From CBDFGQ01 sp965247295 (GTDB taxonomy: Bacteria > Chloroflexota > Dehalococcoidia > Lucifugimonadales > JAGWBF01), in assembly GCA_965247295.1 (NCBI GenBank), contig CBDFGQ010000008.1:496001-560000 (forward strand): DNA of 64,000 nt, in the 5' to 3' direction. The notes beneath the pieces are model-generated. The model was not told the DNA's origin. It saw only the letters and a program-made list of their open reading frames with translations, and searched no databases. Positions within the stretch are counted from its first letter, which is position 1; each line of letters begins with the position of its first letter. The position numbers were made by a program, and so were the translations under genes. Shown here piece by piece: positions 17,357 through 26,451 of this stretch.

Positions 17357-17539
17357 TTACTTCTTCGCATCATGGATGAGCTTCAAGGCATGGGTAGAAG
17401 GCATCGTCCCTCCGTCCCCGAACAGATGAATCAGTTCGGCCTCGCTATATGCGACGAAGCCGGGCGGGATCTTTGCACGGTCTGCCTCGGTCTTGAAAAA
17501 CGCCACAAGATCCTCGAGCACCGTAGACCAGAGAAGCAC
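17357..17539 (-). CDS. Short protein downstream of, or C-terminal part of, the DUF3987 gene
   Basis: 60 residues from GTG 17539, with coding-like composition: LEDLVAFFKTEADRAKIPPGFVAYSEAELIHLF ... HALKLIHDAKK. The same frame is open upstream and joins the preceding DUF3987 frame by skipping one base at its stop (TTC-T-GAT, about 17586), giving ...GQAF-DAELAELEQVV.... So it may be the shifted C-terminus of that protein or a separate small gene; I cannot decide from one sequence. Confidence 0.5.
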   Translation of the reverse strand: MLLWSTVLEDLVAFFKTEADRAKIPPGFVAYSEAELIHLFGDGGTMPSTHALKLIHDAKK

Positions 17540-17585
17540 ATAGCCCTTTTGTTGTACGACCTGTTCAAGCTCAGCTAACTCCGCA

Positions 17586-18830
17586 TCAGAAGGCTTGCCC
17601 CCGGCGCCATATTCGATCCTCGGTAGTCTTCAGGAGGTCCAAGGCGCCAGAGACCCGGCTAGCGAGCACATGCCGTTGGAAAAGTGCGTTGATCTGGGTT
17701 CTGGTCAGCTCACCGTGGTCGAGAGCCTCGAGAATGCGATCGGCAATCGGGTCCCCCGTGGCGTCGCCGAAGATGTAGCGAGCCGACGCTTCGCAGTACT
17801 CCCAAACGGCAAGTCCGGCCATGAGATGAGGCAGCCTGATCGCCTCGGTCCCGTCCAACGAGGCGTAAAGCACGGAAAGGCGCAGCACCTGGGCCTCTGC
17901 TCTAGCGGTGGCAGCTCCAAAAAGGCCCGGTTTGCCTTCGGACAACTCTTCATATATCCGTGCCCACGCGTCACGGGCCTCAGCATCCTTGGTAAGCTTG
18001 CCCATCTCCGTCGCCCGCTCCAGGGCATCACATAGAGGCTGTTCCAGCTTGGCATAGTCAGGTGTGCCTCCGCCCTCAGGCAAAATGTTGGCCCTCCGCG
18101 TGCACACCCATAAGAACCGATTTCCGAACCCGTTCGCCGCTTCCGTGTCGCTTAAATGCCGCAACAGTTCCTGCTTTGTAATGTGGCCCATGATGGAGAC
18201 GTGAGCGCCAGTAGCTAGTCCAGCATTGTTCTTGGACATCGTGTGAAGGTCGCCGCTTTCCCAGCCCTGCCGAATCTGAGTACTGAGGGTGTTGGTTTCA
18301 CGGGACATTACCCTCAGGACCGAAGCGAACTCGGGTTCATAAGCAAGGAGCCGTTTATGTTCCACGCCTGGATCACCGACCTTTAACTCGTATTCGCCCG
18401 TGGGCTCTCCCCCCCTCTCGACCGGTTCCATTTTCTCGATGGGGTCACGGATGGCCCACACGAGTCCCTCTCCGCTTGTCAGACCACCCTTTAACCTGCT
18501 GCCCGCCCAATCTGGGTCAGCGAGGGTGAGGGCCTGCTTAATGTGATTGCCGGACGAACCTTTCCGAGCCTTGCTCGTCTCCCCCACGAGGACAGCGAAG
18601 AGGTTGGTGCCGTGGTGGGCAGCCTCCGCCACCGCATGAGGGTCACGCCCGACCACGTTACCAAAATAGACCAGAAATGTGACCAGCAACGATGCGGGAT
18701 CGGCCGCGGTATGCGGCTCGATGGTCCTTACGACTGTCCCAGCCAGTCCGTGGAAGGCCTCTTCGGGCAGCGGTTCGGGCCAAGAATTTGTCCGAGACTC
18801 TCGCCGCAGGGTGTCGACACCATGCACCAT
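17586..18830 (-). CDS. DUF3987-type (YfjI-like) element-borne protein
   Basis: 414 residues. GLAGTVVRTIEPHTAADPASL, then LFAVLVGETSKARKGSSGNHI (P-loop-like), LTSGEGLVWAIRDP and LAYEPEFASVLRVMSRETNTLS match the DUF3987 family: primase/helicase-like proteins common in phages and integrative elements. The C-terminus TRTQINALFQRHVLASRVSGAL is a winged-helix type. It heads the minus-strand element operon. The true C-terminus may lie in the +1 frame (see 17357-17539). Confidence 0.75.
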   Translation of the reverse strand: MVHGVDTLRRESRTNSWPEPLPEEAFHGLAGTVVRTIEPHTAADPASLLVTFLVYFGNVVGRDPHAVAEAAHHGTNLFAVLVGETSKARKGSSGNHIKQALTLADPDWAGSRLKGGLTSGEGLVWAIRDPIEKMEPVERGGEPTGEYELKVGDPGVEHKRLLAYEPEFASVLRVMSRETNTLSTQIRQGWESGDLHTMSKNNAGLATGAHVSIMGHITKQELLRHLSDTEAANGFGNRFLWVCTRRANILPEGGGTPDYAKLEQPLCDALERATEMGKLTKDAEARDAWARIYEELSEGKPGLFGAATARAEAQVLRLSVLYASLDGTEAIRLPHLMAGLAVWEYCEASARYIFGDATGDPIADRILEALDHGELTRTQINALFQRHVLASRVSGALDLLKTTEDRIWRRGQAF

Positions 18831-18943
18831 TGACCTTCGCTACTCCCTCTTGGAATTCCCGATTGGGGTCCGATTCCATAAAACCACACGGCCGTAAACG
18901 ACTCCACCGGCGCGGTGACCCGTCGTTGGAACTTTTGGCTCTG

Positions 18944-18949
18944 TATACT
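18944..18949 (+). promoter_or_regulatory. Candidate -10 box for the plus-strand small genes
   Basis: TATACT about 30 bp upstream of ATG 18978, followed by the ribosome site AGGGAGGG at 18961-18968. The -35 region is not clear. It lies in the 147-bp gap between divergent genes. Confidence 0.4.
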
Positions 18950-18977
18950 GCCCGTAGAGAAGGGAGGGCGATGATTT

Positions 18978-19292
18978 ATGAAACAGCAGACGTACGAACG
19001 GGCCCTTCAAATGTGGCCGGAGTGGCGCAAGTCGGTTGAAAAGAGCAGGAGGGAGCTGGGCTATGATCCCAGGTGGCCGGACAGGAAGGCCTTAGACTGG
19101 ATCGAGGCCAATTACGTAAGAGCTGTCCAGCCCTTGGCGCGGAGTGAGCTACACAGACTAAACCTTCCCCAGAATCTCCCGAACTACTGGGAAGACTGCC
19201 TCTATTGTGACTACACCCGCCTAGACGGTAGCGTAGACCACCAGCGGATCAGAAGGCGCCGGGCAGTGGAGGAGCTTGGGCAAGGACGGTAA
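18978..19292 (+). CDS. Hypothetical element protein
   Basis: 104 residues, ATG 18978 with AGGGAGGG upstream (an ATG at 18971 is in another frame). Charged and tryptophan-rich: ALQMWPEWRKSVEKSRRELG ... LPNYWEDCLYCDYTRLDGSV, including a CxxC. No family recognised. First gene of a short plus-strand operon divergent from the DUF3987 gene. Confidence 0.5.
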   Translation: MKQQTYERALQMWPEWRKSVEKSRRELGYDPRWPDRKALDWIEANYVRAVQPLARSELHRLNLPQNLPNYWEDCLYCDYTRLDGSVDHQRIRRRRAVEELGQGR

Positions 19293-19623
19293 AGTGACGG
19301 GCAGGCTGACACCTGGGAACAGGTCTTTGCCCCAGCTCCCATATAATGGTTCCATAGTCCACTATGGCAATGAGGACGTTAATGATCCGTGGGTGCGGAT
19401 CGAGGTGAAGGTTCAAGCGCCTCTGATAACCAGGGATATGTTGGGGGCTGCCATCGACCAGGGGTGGAAGAGCTTTGTCTACGGCTTCCTCAGCAGACAG
19501 GAAATGTCCCGCCACCCCCTGCTGGCCTTCATCCAGAGGGCCAAAGGCAACATGTCCGAGCACAAGCGGCAGGCGCTGGAGAGATACAAGAGGGGCGAAC
19601 ACCTGAAGTCCAGGAGGAGCTGA
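19276..19623 (+). CDS. Hypothetical element protein
   Basis: Up to 115 residues; start either TTG 19276 or GTG 19294 (just after the upstream stop). Contains PWVRIEVKVQAPLITRDMLGAAIDQGWKSFVYGFLSRQEMSRHP and a basic, helical C-terminus. Not recognised. A helical frame continuing to 19799 begins near its end. Confidence 0.45.
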   Translation: MGKDGKVTGRLTPGNRSLPQLPYNGSIVHYGNEDVNDPWVRIEVKVQAPLITRDMLGAAIDQGWKSFVYGFLSRQEMSRHPLLAFIQRAKGNMSEHKRQALERYKRGEHLKSRRS

Positions 19624-19799
19624 CCAGGATAAATGCCCAGTACGCCAGCACTGCTGCGGGGCTGAAGAAAGAGCACCGTGGTCTGCAGAAGAAGATCTAT
19701 GACCGCGTGTACCGGTGGCTTCCCGATCCGAAACCTAAGGCGAAGGAGAAACGCTACTGGCATTCAAGATTGCCGCTGATTCCCGACCGAGATCAGTAA
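19619..19799 (+). CDS. Possible small helical protein or frameshifted C-terminus of the previous gene
   Basis: The frame ELTRINAQYASTAAGLKKEH ... KKIYDRVYRWLPDPKPKAKEKRYW looks coding (coiled-coil-like, then basic) but has no standard start codon after the AGGAGGAG at about 19611. A one-base shift near 19608 would fuse it to the previous 115-residue protein. Low certainty. Confidence 0.25.
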
Positions 19800-19943
19800 A
19801 CCATCGCCCACCTGAGGACCCGCATCGAGCCTGGACCCAGTGCTCCAAGTTTCACACCAGCCGGTGAATCGACGGACCGGACCGTACAGGTTGGCCTCGA
19901 CTCTCGGGCTATCTTGTGATGTATGGATAATCCCTGAGGTAGT

Positions 19944-20720
19944 TCAACACTGTCCCCCGGTCACGCCCAACTCGGTAGCGATCTGGCCGTACGAGGCCCC
20001 CTTTTCCCTCATCTGTCGAGCCATCTCCGCCCTTTCTTTGGGACTCATCCGCTCCGGCTGGCGTGGCGATGCTGGCGCTCCATCAACGGCGAACAGCCGA
20101 CTCATCCGAGGCTTCCAGAAGGACACAAGCTTGTTCTCCATGACCCCGAGGAAGTCAGAGTATGGCGCGTACACAAAGGACCACCGCCGTCGGTCACCGG
20201 CGACGCCGGCAAGGGCCTGTCTGGCCTGGGCGGCCAACTTGCTCAGTTCCCGACGGTCGAACTCAAGCTGAAGCATCCCCAGGTCCTTGAAAGCCACCAC
20301 TGAGGCGGCGCTGGCGATGTTCCGGTCCACCTGCCTGGCCTCTTGAGTGACGAAGATCAAAGTCTGCTGGCGTTGCCTTGACAAGTTCGCGGTCTGGGAC
20401 ATCGCGGTGCTGTCCTGGGCCATGGACCTCCGGGAGTGGAATAGTACCTAAGCCTCGTCCACCAGGGCCATGGAGTTGGGAGGTACATCCTCCAGGCTCG
20501 GTGCGATGCCTATCCAGTCTGGTAGAAGCTTTCTGGCCCGCAAAGGCACCCCCACAACGTAGGGGGTCACCCGGTACCTGAACAGCTCCAGCAGGGGGTA
20601 GGCCAGGGCCGACTTGCCGCTTCCCCGCTTCCCCAGTATCAATACCACGGCCGGATGCTCGATCACCTTCAACCATCCTACATCTGGTTGGAGCGTGATG
20701 CCCTGATCTAGAGTGATGAT
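19944..20720 (-). pseudogene. P-loop ATPase (FtsK/HerA/Zot-like), interrupted by TAG
   Basis: Walker A VLILGKRGSGKSALAYPLLE is followed by Walker B MALVDEA, where a TAG (20450-20448) interrupts the frame. The same frame continues VLFHSRRSMAQDSTAMSQ, then QQTLIFVTQEARQVDRNIA (sensor-like) and a C-terminal HTH ending KGASYGQIATELGVTGGQC. The stop falls in the place where such ATPases have an aromatic or polar residue after DEA. The start is not resolved; coding probably begins near 20720, close to the stop of the upstream gene. Possible role in element transfer or DNA pumping. Confidence 0.7.
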
Positions 20721-20947
20721 GGCCGGTGGGACCGGAGATGGGGCGCAGTCAGAGGTGGTTGCACCACCGGCGGCTGGACGGCCAAAGATGGAGCGACCTG
20801 AGCCCGTTGCTGTCTCTGCTGTTCCAGCCCGATGGCCAGCTGTTCTAGGAACTCCACAACAGACCGCCGACCCTGAGGTCCAAGGACATGCCATCCTGCG
20901 GCTGCTCCTATTCCTGCGAGGACCACCTTTCCCCAGAAAGTACCCAT
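20708..20947 (-). CDS. Small membrane-anchored protein of the element
   Basis: 79 residues from ATG 20947 with AGGAGG upstream (frame open to 21010). One hydrophobic segment (GKVVLAGIGAAAGWHVLG), then a helical EFLEQLAIGLEQQRQQRAQ and a Pro-rich tail. The tail DNA overlaps the presumed start of the ATPase gene, suggesting coupled expression. Function unknown. Confidence 0.5.
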   Translation of the reverse strand: MGTFWGKVVLAGIGAAAGWHVLGPQGRRSVVEFLEQLAIGLEQQRQQRAQVAPSLAVQPPVVQPPLTAPHLRSHRPSSL

Positions 20948-21326
20948 GATTGTCACCTCCTTTCGTCTCCTGTGGCGGAACAGCGTACTCGTTGACAGGT
21001 CCGCGTTCAACCCCCGTTCAACCCAAGCTACGGTTCAACGATGCCACGTTCAACAGCGTTCAAGTTGAATGGCTTGGAGCCACGAGTTGAACGGGGTATC
21101 GAACATCGAACCGATAGCGGCGGAGAGCAGAATCCCGAGGTCACGACGAGTCTTGCCGCCCTATACGCCGGTGTATAGGAAACGGACTAGGATTTGATGC
21201 GTAGTGTTGCAGGATAACCCGACCATTCGGCCCTAGGACGCCTGGGTATCGCTACAGCCTCGCCAGGCCCTTTCCTCCTAGTGCACCGAGGATCAATCCC
21301 AGGGAGGCTACCCAGAGTCCGCCTTG

Positions 21327-21413
21327 AGCCCCCCTCCAGAAGGGGAGGGGGTGTACACCGTAGCTACGGAGACGGTAGAATCAGGGGTACCAAAAGGACT
21401 TCTTTAATGTGGC
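21327..21413 (-). repeat. Dispersed repeat, copy 1 (minus orientation)
   Basis: Read on the minus strand: AAGTCCTTTTGGTACCCCTG, ATTCTACC, then TAGCTACGGTGTACACCCCC and a GC hairpin. The same words recur at 23906-23938, 59742-59824 and 63583-63646. All copies lie between genes. It may be a terminus or remnant of an unrecognised element. Confidence 0.6.
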
Positions 21414-21497
21414 GTGGCCCGCCGATATGTAGTCATGATAGTAACCGTCGTTTCGTGGATTTGACTGAAGATTACCTTGCCGCTACATTCACGTCGC

Positions 21498-23633
21498 TTA
21501 ACCTTTCATTGACAGGGAAATTCGTCTGCGCTCAAGGTCCACATCCAGCACAGTAACCCATACCTGCTGCTGCACTTTGACAATATCCGATGGATTTCTG
21601 ACGAAGCGGTCCGCCAACTGGCTGATGTGCACCAGCCCGTCCTGATGTACGCCCACATCTACAAAGGCGCCGAAATCGGTCACGTTGGTTACCACCCCCG
21701 GCAGCTTCATCCCAGCCACCAGGTCCCCGATCTTGTTTACGCCTTCCGCAAAGTAGAATTGCTCAAACTCCTGCCGTGGGTCCCGTCCGGGCCGGGCCAG
21801 CTCTTCGATTATGTCATTCAACGTGGGCAATCCTACCTTGTCGCTCACGTAGCGCTGGGGATCAATCTGACCGGATATACTGGCGTCGCCTACGACTTGG
21901 TGCAGCGAATGGCCCAGGTCTTTGGCGATAGCCTCCACCACCCCGTAGGACTCGGGATGCACGGCACTGGCATCCAGTGGATGGGTGCCCTCCCTAATTC
22001 GCAAAAACCCCGCCGCCTGCTCGAAGGCCTTGGGACCCAGGCGCGGGACTTGCTTCAGCGATTTCCGGGAGGCAAAGGGACCATAACTGTTCCGATACTC
22101 CACAATAGCCTTGGCCAAGCGGGGACCCAGGCCCGAAACGTAGGAGAGCAACTCGCCGCTGGCGGTGTTCAACTCCACGCCCACATTGTTGACGCAACTG
22201 CCTACCACATCGTCCAGGCGTTGCTTCAGAGCCTTTTGATCGACGTCGTGCTGGTACTGGCCCACACCGATGGCCTTGGGTTCTATCTTGACCAATTCGG
22301 CCAGGGGGTCCATGAGACGGCGACCGATAGAAACAGCCCCCCGGACGGTAATGTCCTCATCGGGAAACTCAGTCCGCGCCACCTCCGAGGCTGAGTAGAC
22401 CGAGGCCCCGCTCTCGTTGACCATTACCACCGGAATTCGGGGGCCCAACTCCAGCCCCCTCAGAAAGGCTTCGGTCTCCCGGCCCCCGGTGCCATTCCCC
22501 ACGGCGATGGCTTCAACATGGTACTGGCAGCACAGTCGGTCTACCTTCTTGGCCGCCTCCTGCTCTCCCCGTCCCCCCAGCAGGGGATAGACGGTATCGT
22601 GGTGCAGCAACCGACCCTGCCGGTCCAGGCACACCAATTTGCAGCCGGTGCGGAATCCGGGGTCCAGGGCCAGGACGTTCTTCTGGCCCATGGCCGGGGC
22701 CAGAAGCAGCTCCCGCAAGTTGTCGGCAAATACTTTGATGGCGGCGTTCTCAGCGCGAACTCTAGATTCTTTGCGGACCTCCGTTTCCATGGAGGATTCC
22801 AGCAGCCGCTGGTAACTGTCCTGAACCGCCAGCCGGACCTGTTGCGAGGCCTCGGTTTCGCCGGTGACGAAGATCCCTTCCAGGATCGCCATCGCGTACA
22901 CGACGGGCGGCGCGATATGGACAGACAGTAGTGCCTCTCTCTCACCCCGGAGCATGGCCAGCACCCGGTGGGAGGGCACGTCCGCCACCGGTTCCTCCGA
23001 GTCGAAGTAATCCCGGTACTTGGCCGCTTCCGAGTCCTTACCCGAAACCAACCTAGAGGAGAAGGTGCCCTGTGACCAGAACAGCTTCCGCAATTCCCCC
23101 CGAGCGGTGGTGTCTTCGCTGACCCACTCGGCGATGATGTCCCTGGCTCCACCCAGGGCATCTTCGACTTTTTCCACCCCCAATTCCGGATTGAGGTACT
23201 CAACGGCGGCGAGGTTGACGTCAAAATCCTCCTGGTCCCAGAGGTGCAGCGCCAGGTGTTCCAGTCCCTTTTCCCGGGCGATGGTGGCCCGAGTGCGCCG
23301 CTTGGGACGGTAGGGCAGATAGATGTCCTCCAGGGCCGCCATAGTTTCGGTAGAGAAAACGGCCTTACGCAATTCCTCGGTCAGCAGACCCCGCTCTTCC
23401 AGGGAAGCCAGGATGGCCTTCCGCCGGTCCCGGAGTTCCCGAAGTTGGGACAAGCGGTCCCGAATGCTGGTGATAGCCACCTCATCCAGGCTGGCGGTAG
23501 CCTCTTTGCGATACCGGGCTATAAAGGGCACAGTAGCTCCATCGTCCAGCAAGCCGACGGTGGCCTTCACCTGCCCTTGGGTCAATTGAAGTTCCAGAGA
23601 AATCTGGGGAATCGCAACGTCAATCATGGTCAC
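21498..23633 (-). CDS. tex: Tex-family transcription accessory / RNA-binding protein
   Basis: 711 residues. Domains in order: helical Tex N-terminus (VPFIARYRKEATASLDE), YqgF RNase-H-like domain (VLALDPGFRTGCKLVCLDRQG, AVGNGTGGRETEAF), helix-hairpin-helix region (NTASGELLSYVSGLGPRLAK ... KQVPRLGPKAFEQAAGFLRI) and a C-terminal S1 RNA-binding domain (LPGVVTNVTDFGAFVDVGVH ... RRRISLSMKG). Length is close to the usual 720-780. Acts on RNA/transcription in the cytoplasm. Intact, which argues that this part of the island is not simply junk. Confidence 0.94.
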   Translation of the reverse strand: MTMIDVAIPQISLELQLTQGQVKATVGLLDDGATVPFIARYRKEATASLDEVAITSIRDRLSQLRELRDRRKAILASLEERGLLTEELRKAVFSTETMAALEDIYLPYRPKRRTRATIAREKGLEHLALHLWDQEDFDVNLAAVEYLNPELGVEKVEDALGGARDIIAEWVSEDTTARGELRKLFWSQGTFSSRLVSGKDSEAAKYRDYFDSEEPVADVPSHRVLAMLRGEREALLSVHIAPPVVYAMAILEGIFVTGETEASQQVRLAVQDSYQRLLESSMETEVRKESRVRAENAAIKVFADNLRELLLAPAMGQKNVLALDPGFRTGCKLVCLDRQGRLLHHDTVYPLLGGRGEQEAAKKVDRLCCQYHVEAIAVGNGTGGRETEAFLRGLELGPRIPVVMVNESGASVYSASEVARTEFPDEDITVRGAVSIGRRLMDPLAELVKIEPKAIGVGQYQHDVDQKALKQRLDDVVGSCVNNVGVELNTASGELLSYVSGLGPRLAKAIVEYRNSYGPFASRKSLKQVPRLGPKAFEQAAGFLRIREGTHPLDASAVHPESYGVVEAIAKDLGHSLHQVVGDASISGQIDPQRYVSDKVGLPTLNDIIEELARPGRDPRQEFEQFYFAEGVNKIGDLVAGMKLPGVVTNVTDFGAFVDVGVHQDGLVHISQLADRFVRNPSDIVKVQQQVWVTVLDVDLERRRISLSMKG

Positions 23634-23905
23634 CCATTCAATCGAGCTGGCCGGAGGCTCTTTAAATCCTCGCGAACATTCTCGGAATCAACGTACAACT
23701 GAGTTTGCTCCAATTGTCTGGGCATCGCACCTCACTCGCAAAAACGTTTCCTGACTGTCAATTGCGCAGATAGTGTTATTGTCAATCGGAGGATACCCAG
23801 GGGTCAAGGCGTTGATGACACAGGGGAAAGGGTCAGAGGATCCCCCATGTTAACATATCGGGTCAAGCAGTTATAGAAAGGCGAACACGAGACGAGAGGC
23901 TCTGA

Positions 23906-23938
23906 AAAGAAGTCCTTTTGGTGCCCCCAATTCTACAA
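23906..23938 (+). repeat. Dispersed repeat, copy 2 (partial)
   Basis: Contains AAGTCCTTTTGGTGCCCCCA then ATTCTAC, matching the first third of the repeat seen at 21327, 59742 and 63583. Lies in the 470-bp gap between tex and the broken panE-like gene; I see nothing else in that gap. Confidence 0.5.
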
Positions 23939-24108
23939 CTTTCATGGATACACTTCACTGGACTCCCCTTCTGAAGCGCCTTGACCAAGCGGGTTTGGAA
24001 CAGATCCCGCTTCCCGATTTTACTAATTCATGGCCAGCGTCCGGATTTAGCGCCAAAATTCACGGGCTCCGAAATGAAACGGATGGCGGTATGGGATATG
24101 CGAAGAAC

Positions 24109-25030
24109 CTAGGTTCCGCTTCCGGAGGCGAACGGTTTGAGCGCGGCATAGATAACGTCGTTTATGGGCGTGGGCAACTCGGCGGAGTTCCCAGCCCGCA
24201 CCACCGCTCCGTTGAGGGCCTCCAGCTCCAAGGGGCGCCCTGCCAGAATATCCGCATGCATTGATGCGTGCATTTCCTCCAGTGATCCCTCGATATAATC
24301 GATGGTGTCCCGGATGATATTTCGGTCCAGGTCCACCCCCAAGGCCCGGGCCACCGCCTCTATCTCCGCCATGCAGCCCACGATTACCTTTTTCCACTCC
24401 GGCAGGGGTATCAACTGGGCCATGGTCTGGCGGGACAGGGTCATGACGCCGGCCGTCGTCGCGATAAACAGGAATTTTGTCCAAAGAGTTCGCTGGATAT
24501 CATTAGGACAGTTGGGCGGGGATCCCGGCCTTGCGTAGGATATTCAATATTAGTTCACCGCGTGGCGAATCAACACCATCCAACTCACCGAAAATTATCT
24601 CCACCACCTCTCCAGTTTGTCTGACCACACCGGAACTTTCAAGACTGGCGTCGATATATGCGACACCGGGAAGAACCCTTCCCACGCCTAAGAATTGTGC
24701 TGCTGCTTCATAGCTGTCGATGCCGTTTTGCAAACAGAGAACCGTGGTTTCCTTGCCCACCAAGGGCCGCATTGCCAGGACGGCCTCCTGGTTATGGTAA
24801 GTCTTTACGGTAAGAAAAACCAGGTCAATGATTCCGGTCTGTCTAGGGTCGTCGGTTGCCTGACATTGGACTGTAAACTCGCCATCATCGGTAACAACCT
24901 GGAGACCCCGGCGGCGGATTGCTTCCAGATGGGCGCCTCGGGCGATCAGCGTCACTTCGTTCCCGGCCTGGGATAGCATACCACCGAAGTATCCGCCGAT
25001 GCTGCCGGCCCCCATTACTGCGATTCGCAC
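24109..25030 (-). pseudogene. 2-dehydropantoate 2-reductase-like gene, one-base frameshift
   Basis: N-terminal part (25030-24503): MRIAVMGAGSIGGYFGGMLS ... VKTYHNQEAVLAMRPLVG. It ends at TAA after GIPAQLS. Skipping one T (TCC-T-AAT, about 24506) continues as NDIQRTLWTKFLFIATTAGV and then the C-terminal domain to 24109 (ADILAGRPLELEALNGAVVRAG). Together about 306 residues, the right length for PanE-like enzymes. Paralogue of the partial gene at the left edge. A frameshift mutation is likeliest; see the finding on repeated +1 sites. Confidence 0.85.
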
Positions 25031-25304
25031 GGCTACGATGACTCCTCAAATTTGTCGATGGCGCCACCCATGTTCCTCAAAATACCCCCTGATTCCCAGA
25101 GATGCGATCTTGGACCAGGTTTGACGGTGTTTGGATATAACCTGACCAGGGCTTCTTTCACATCATAACCTAATCGCCGATCCACGCCTCCCCACACTGC
25201 CAGGCGACAAAACTATTGGCCCTAGAGTTAGTGGAGTCCTGCCTGGAGTGGTAGCTGGCGGGATATGAAGATTGTTGATGGACTAAAAATGGGGACCAAC
25301 CAAC

Positions 25305-26258
25305 TCATCTTACAAACACCGGCTGGGTCCAAGCACAGAGGCCGGTTGATGACCTAACCGCAGCGCGAAAATACCCTTCGTCACCACGCGGCTGATAGGA
25401 AGCCACCGGGCCATGGACTTCCTTCAGCGTAGCGCCATCGGGCCCGGCGAACCTAGTCGTATAGGCCGAGTCTCCGTCCTGGCAAATGGTCAACGAGATG
25501 CCGTCCGGGCCTTGGGCCAGATTCGCCAGGGTGATGCCTGTGGATGAGTAGAAGTCACCGGCTCGGAGGGAGTCCAGCATTGAGTCTTCGTCCAAGCGCT
25601 CCGCTTTGACCATGACCCATCCCCGCCCGGGGTTGATGCGTTGGGGGCCCAACTCTCCCCTGAAATGGTGGGAGTCATCCACGGCGACCCCCCAGATGGG
25701 CAACCCGGTAGCGAGCACTCTATCCCAAATCTCCTCATACCCTGGCCGTCCTCCGGCGCCGTACACGTGATCCCTAGGATGGCCGTTGTATATCTCTAAA
25801 AGATGGGCCCCTCGTACTTGAGAGATGGCCTTGGAGTTCAAGGCCCAGGTCAAATTGGGGTGGTTGATGGAGGCGATGCCTCCAGCTTGCCTGATGGCAT
25901 CGACGTTGGCCTGTAGGGTTGCGACCACCTCGGTAGCGTCAATGGGCTCCAACATCCTCGATATTCCGATGGCCCCTAGGTGAATAGCCAAAGTGCCGTT
26001 TTGAATCCTGAGGCAAATCTCTTCCCCAGGGATCATTAAGGGGCGGCGAAATCGGCGCTGGCCCGCCCCGTATTCCAAGAGGGTTCGGTGGTTATGGTCA
26101 GTGAGGACGAGGAAGTCGTATCCGTGGACCCGATACCATCTGGTTACTGTGGCGGGATCACTGTCCGCATGCGGGTCGCCGTTGGGGTACCCAATCCGGG
26201 ATCCGCCGGCGTTGGAGTGGGTATGTATGTTACCTTTGTACCACTTTGCTTCATTCAT
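25305..26258 (-). CDS. PHP-domain metal-dependent phosphoesterase (CehA/McbA-like)
   Basis: 317 residues. Metal-binding motifs: YKGNIHTHSNAGGSR at the N-terminus, DFLVLTDHNHRTLLEYG, GEEICL, ASINHPNLTW and GVAVDDSHHF, the ordered His/Asp set of the PHP fold. The C-terminal 90 residues form a beta-rich tail seen in CehA-type hydrolases. Cleaves phosphoester or related bonds; substrate unknown. Purine-rich GAAGGG lies just upstream of the ATG. Confidence 0.85.
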   Translation of the reverse strand: MNEAKWYKGNIHTHSNAGGSRIGYPNGDPHADSDPATVTRWYRVHGYDFLVLTDHNHRTLLEYGAGQRRFRRPLMIPGEEICLRIQNGTLAIHLGAIGISRMLEPIDATEVVATLQANVDAIRQAGGIASINHPNLTWALNSKAISQVRGAHLLEIYNGHPRDHVYGAGGRPGYEEIWDRVLATGLPIWGVAVDDSHHFRGELGPQRINPGRGWVMVKAERLDEDSMLDSLRAGDFYSSTGITLANLAQGPDGISLTICQDGDSAYTTRFAGPDGATLKEVHGPVASYQPRGDEGYFRAAVRSSTGLCAWTQPVFVR

Positions 26259-26451
26259 TTTTCCCTTCTAATCGTATATTTCAACACGCCAGGCTAGCAA
26301 TGTTCCTCGCGCAATAGCTGGGCCTCGGGGGCTTTGGTGCGCAGTTTAGCACAGGCCAGGTTTATCGGTATTCCGGTAGGGCGATCACGCCAATGCAAAA
26401 CTCACGCCGCCACACCCGGTCTGAGATTATGTCGACGCCGACTGTTGGGTG

